Source: Archaeoglobales archaeon
GTDB taxonomy: Archaea > Halobacteriota > Archaeoglobi > Archaeoglobales > Archaeoglobaceae
Assembly (NCBI GenBank): GCA_003663055.1
Contig: QMZF01000029.1
Span: forward strand, 1-8,338
DNA: 8,338 nt
Reading direction: 5' to 3'
A program made the position numbers and the translations under genes. Below the pieces are notes generated by a model. The model did no database searches. It saw nothing but the letters and a program-made list of their open reading frames with translations, and was not told the origin of the DNA. This document shows positions 5,714 through 8,338 of the stretch, in pieces; the first letter of the stretch is position 1; every line of letters begins with the position of its first letter.

Positions 5714-7674
5714 CCCTCAAGCTCCTTTTCGAATTCTTCGTAGGTAATTCCGTATAAGTGCTCGAAGAATTCGTTCGCTATGCTGTTAAAATCCATTCTG
5801 CCCGGATAGAACTTGTCGAACATCCATGCTTGCAGTACAGCAACCCTTATGCTCCAAGTGTCTGCTAAAAGCCTTGGCTGTTTGTACACTCTCTTATTCT
5901 TAATCGCGCTTATATCCTGCCATCTTGGATCGCTTATCAGATCTTCTGGCTGATACTTTGCAGAACTCCAGATTATTATCACGTCCGGATTCCAGGCAAC
6001 GATTTTTTCAAGCTGAACATCAACGTACTTCCCTTCGAGTTCGCTTGCGGGATTTATTGCTCCGGCGTTAACGATCAAGTCGTTCGTAACTCCTGCGTTG
6101 CCCGTAACCTTTGTCTGTTTGCTCCAGAGCCATATTGCCTTAATTCTTTTCTCTTCGGGTATCTTGCCCGCTTCATCTCTGACGAGAGCAATCACTTCTT
6201 TCATTTGATCTATCGTTTCGCTGGCTTTGTCCTTTTTATCCAGAATTTCTCCAACGATTTCTATGGTTCTGTACACCTCGTCGAGGTTACTGAGCTCTAC
6301 AAGCACTACCGGGATTTCGGCCTTCTCAAGCTGTTCTATCACGCTTTTTGGCGTTGAATAGCCGTATTCTCCACCGTAGGTTATAACGATATCCGGCTTC
6401 AGCGATATTATCGCCTCAACGTTCGGATCCCTACCGCTACCAACTACCGGAACTTCTTCGAGATTCGTGAACTTCGCGAGAACAGGATTCTTTTCTGCCC
6501 ATCTCGTTATGCCCACAACCTTATCGAAGTTTCCCCAGCAGTACATCAGTTCGGCAACTTGGCCAGCGAGAACAACGGCTCTCTCAACCTTAAGCGGAAC
6601 TTTTACATCTCTACCCTCCGTATCAATTACAGTTCTATAAAAGCTCACGTCGTAAAAGCTCAGCAGCTCATCTGCAACCTTCTGCCATCTTGGATAATCT
6701 TTGGGGTAAATTGCACAGCCAAACTGGTAAACTCCGACAACTATTCTCGGCCCCCAGTCCAGGAAGTGCCCGAACTTGCCTCCGGCGAGAATTCCGTACA
6801 CATGCCCCTCTCTTACGGCTTTAACTTCTCTCCACCTTTCGTCTTCCTTTATCTTTTTAACAGCCTCTTCGAGCTTGCTATCATCAAACGAGATTACTAT
6901 CAGCACATCGGCATCGTTCCACCAGGCTATTATCTTCTCCAAATCCAGCTTTGGCCACTGCGTGTCGAATTCCTTATCGAAGGCGACGTTGTGAGCTCCA
7001 ACTATTTCAGGAATACTCCCCCATGCGCTTCCTTTTGCATAAACCGTAATGGGGCCAGATATGTCCTTGGGAGCGGAAATCACAAGAACTTTTTTCTCTG
7101 GAACCTGCTCTGAAATCCCTTTTACTTCATTCAGCTTCGAGTTCATGAAATCGACGATTTTCTTCGCTTTGTCCTCCTTTCCAAACGCCTTTCCGAGAAT
7201 TTCAATGCATTTTGCATTGTCTTCAATTGTCTTCGCCTGCAGGGCTATAACGGGAATTCCAAGTTGTTCTGCTTTCTCTATGATTTCTTTATCCTTGTAT
7301 TTTCCGCCGTACCAGTCCGTTATTACTAAATCGGGATTTAAGCTCGCAACGGCTTCCCAGTTCACACCCTTGAAAACGCTCCCCACTGTAGGCTTGTTTT
7401 TAATGCTTTCAGAGATGTAGTCCGATTTTGGAACGTAGTTTCCAACTCCAACGACTTTATCGCTAGCTCCAAGCAATCGCAGTGTTTCAGCCCAGTAGCT
7501 CGTTAGAACTACTACTCTCTCTGGTGTCTCGTTTAGCGTAATCGTTCTTCCAGCCATGTCTGTTATGGTTATGCCTGCCTGCGGGGTTTGCTGAATTTCT
7601 GGCTTTTCTTGGGCACAGCCCACAAGCGCTAGGGCGATTGCTAGTAATAGTAACGCGAAAAGGTTCTTTCTCAT
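5710..7674 (-). CDS. Lipoprotein with two tandem FecB/BtuF-type substrate-binding domains
   Basis: Residues are numbered from a possible GTG start at 7680; I prefer the ATG at 7674 (residue 3), which opens directly with a signal peptide, MRKNLFALLLL. A lipobox L-V-G-C puts the lipidated Cys at 22, so the protein is anchored outside the cytoplasmic membrane, followed by a Gln/Pro-rich linker. Domain 1 (about 37-345) begins ITITDMAGRTITL, with PERVVVL, LLGASDKVVGVG, ASLNPDLVITDW and VREGHVYGI. Domain 2 (about 350-650) repeats the plan: TVIDTEGRDVKVPL, VERAVVL, GNFDKVVGIT, ISLKPDIVITYGG, WNPDVIIIW and KNKRVYKQP. A normal family member has only one such unit of about 300 aa. Domain 2 has no signal peptide, consistent with a fusion. 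No Shine-Dalgarno is present, but a TATA-like box lies 23-29 bases upstream. The ligand is unknown: corrinoid, siderophore, heme or a metal chelate are all possible. Confidence 0.92.
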   Translation of the reverse strand: MRKNLFALLLLAIALALVGCAQEKPEIQQTPQAGITITDMAGRTITLNETPERVVVLTSYWAETLRLLGASDKVVGVGNYVPKSDYISESIKNKPTVGSVFKGVNWEAVASLNPDLVITDWYGGKYKDKEIIEKAEQLGIPVIALQAKTIEDNAKCIEILGKAFGKEDKAKKIVDFMNSKLNEVKGISEQVPEKKVLVISAPKDISGPITVYAKGSAWGSIPEIVGAHNVAFDKEFDTQWPKLDLEKIIAWWNDADVLIVISFDDSKLEEAVKKIKEDERWREVKAVREGHVYGILAGGKFGHFLDWGPRIVVGVYQFGCAIYPKDYPRWQKVADELLSFYDVSFYRTVIDTEGRDVKVPLKVERAVVLAGQVAELMYCWGNFDKVVGITRWAEKNPVLAKFTNLEEVPVVGSGRDPNVEAIISLKPDIVITYGGEYGYSTPKSVIEQLEKAEIPVVLVELSNLDEVYRTIEIVGEILDKKDKASETIDQMKEVIALVRDEAGKIPEEKRIKAIWLWSKQTKVTGNAGVTNDLIVNAGAINPASELEGKYVDVQLEKIVAWNPDVIIIWSSAKYQPEDLISDPRWQDISAIKNKRVYKQPRLLADTWSIRVAVLQAWMFDKFYPGRMDFNSIANEFFEHLYGITYEEFEKELEG

Positions 7675-7698
7675 GGCCACGAATTTGATTTTTTCGAG

Positions 7699-7706
7699 TT
7701 TTTAAG
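7699..7706 (-). promoter_or_regulatory. TATA-like promoter element for the importer operon
   Basis: CTTAAAAA on the minus strand with a BRE-like GTAACA just upstream (7712-7707). Its centre lies 22 bases before the GTG at 7680 and 28 bases before the ATG at 7674, so the expected start site falls between the two codons, near 7676. That favours a near-leaderless mRNA starting at the ATG; no Shine-Dalgarno sequence is visible. Confidence 0.4.
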
Positions 7707-7753
7707 TGTTACTAACTTGACAACAATGTTTAAAAAATTAAGAGTTTTACTAA
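7702..7753. repeat. Imperfect direct repeat in the divergent promoter region
   Basis: TTAAG-TGTT-ACTAA (7702-7715) recurs as TTAAG-AGTTTT-ACTAA (7738-7753), 36 bases apart. A third TTAAG is at 7771-7775. The first copy overlaps the likely importer TATA box, so the pair could be an operator for a metal-responsive regulator. The region is very AT-rich and chance similarity is quite possible. Confidence 0.25.
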
Positions 7754-7760
7754 GATAATT

Positions 7761-7775
7761 CTTAAAATATTTAAG
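7761..7775 (+). promoter_or_regulatory. TATA-like element with inverted repeat upstream of the Gate-domain gene
   Basis: CTTAAA-ATA-TTTAAG is an inverted repeat with six-base arms and a three-base spacer. The segment TTAAAATA (7762-7769) resembles an archaeal TATA box and is centred about 29 bases before the ATG at 7795, which would give a 5' leader of only a few bases. AGGA also occurs just before the ATG, but it is too close to be a usual ribosome binding site. Confidence 0.4.
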
Positions 7776-7794
7776 TAGCGAAAGTTGTAGGAAT

Positions 7795-8338
7795 ATGCTG
7801 GATCTAGCAGCCGTAGCTGCCAAGACTTTCAGCCTTGCAACCCGGATACTTCTGATGATGTTCGTTGGACTAATAATTTCTGAGCTTCTCATCGAGGCTG
7901 GCATAAACAAAAAAACTCGAAAAGGTAACATCGCAAAACTCGCAAACTGCCACCAATTAGTGGCGTTGCGCTCGTGACGGCGTTTGGCTCTCCTGTCTCA
8001 GCCAACACCATGCTTCAAAACTTTAGAGAGAATGAGAGGTTGAACGAGACTGAAGTACTCCTAGCTTCAATACTCAACTCTACAGTCGTGCCAATCAGGG
8101 AGACCTTTACCTACCATCTGCCGGTCATACTCCCCATGCTCGGGCTTTACGTCGGAGCAGTTTACATATCAAACGCTCTGGCTTGGAACCCTCGTATTGC
8201 TCCTCTTTGTGGTTGTTGCAGGAAGAATTTTTCTGAAAAGAGGAGAGGATATTATCGATGCAGAGGTTGAGAAAGATATATTGGCTGGAGAGAAGTCGTT
8301 TAAAAAAGCGTGAAGAAGTCCGTAAAGAGGTTTTACGC
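7795..8338 (+). pseudogene. Frameshifted Gate / nucleoside-recognition-domain membrane protein (continues past right edge)
   Basis: The pieces read as one membrane protein of the Gate (nucleoside recognition) family, similar in plan to MJ0871-type archaeal proteins, whose transported substrate is unknown. Frame 1 from the ATG at 7795 gives a hydrophobic helix with RILLMMFVGLIISELLIEAG, then IAKLAN. A one-base loss near 7947 moves the reading to the next frame, giving LPPISGVALVTAFGSPVSANTML, the family's characteristic loop, then LNETEVLLASILNS and YHLPVILPMLGLYVGAVYIS. A second shift near 8181 leads to LGTLVLLLFVVVAGRIFLKRGEDI. That frame stops at 8311-8313, but losing one base there would continue as AVKKSVKRFYA. 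A compensating pair of indels around 7909-7931 is possible. The order and spacing of motifs fit a single ancestral gene. Either the gene is decaying, or the sequence here carries indel errors; the minus-strand genes have no such damage. Confidence 0.75.

Noticed and set aside
6559..7113. 184-codon open frame on the plus strand opposite the lipoprotein gene
   Set aside because: The opposite strand encodes conserved binding-protein domains at this place; no ribosome binding site or known domain is seen here.
7671..7931. 86-codon minus-strand open frame upstream of the lipoprotein gene
   Set aside because: It covers the divergent promoter region and the antisense of the Gate-domain gene, with low-complexity translation (KNSKKSNSWP). 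Promoter elements explain the region better.

Overview
The window looks like a piece of an anaerobic, probably thermophilic euryarchaeal genome, most plausibly Archaeoglobales. That placement is an inference from AGA/AGG arginine and ATA isoleucine codon preference, Lys/Glu-rich proteins, archaeal TATA-like boxes placed for leaderless starts, and the gene content. No rRNA or species marker is present.

Nearly everything lies on the minus strand, and transcription runs from about 7680 down to 1. First comes an ABC importer of the FecCD/BtuC class: a lipoprotein with two complete substrate-binding domains fused in tandem (7674-5710), a membrane permease (5713-4691) and an ATPase (4698-3922), coupled by 4-base and 8-base overlaps. 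After a 39-base gap holding a TATA-like element come two ORFs that together make one full-length CobN/BchH-type chelatase large subunit: 780 aa (3882-1540) and 496 aa (1538-48). The last 51 bases (51-1) are the first 17 codons of a ChlI/BchI-like AAA+ chelatase motor subunit, overlapping the cobN stop by ATGA. The set links uptake of a metal, corrinoid, heme or siderophore to ATP-driven metal-tetrapyrrole chemistry.

Start signals suggest two transcripts. The lipoprotein and the first cobN ORF have a TATA-like box about 23-29 bases upstream and no Shine-Dalgarno sequence, as expected for leaderless mRNAs. The permease, the ATPase and the second cobN ORF have Shine-Dalgarno sequences.

On the plus strand, 7795 to the right edge is a divergently transcribed gene of the Gate / nucleoside-recognition membrane-protein family. 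It is broken by at least three frame disruptions and is either a decaying pseudogene or an error-rich stretch. The 120-base divergent intergenic region holds promoters for both directions and AT-rich repeats.

The most interesting points are the precise two-ORF split of CobN, two cysteine clusters at sites where I would not expect them in a standard CobN, the double substrate-binding lipoprotein, and the coupling of importer to chelatase. No tRNA, rRNA, CRISPR array or insertion sequence was seen.
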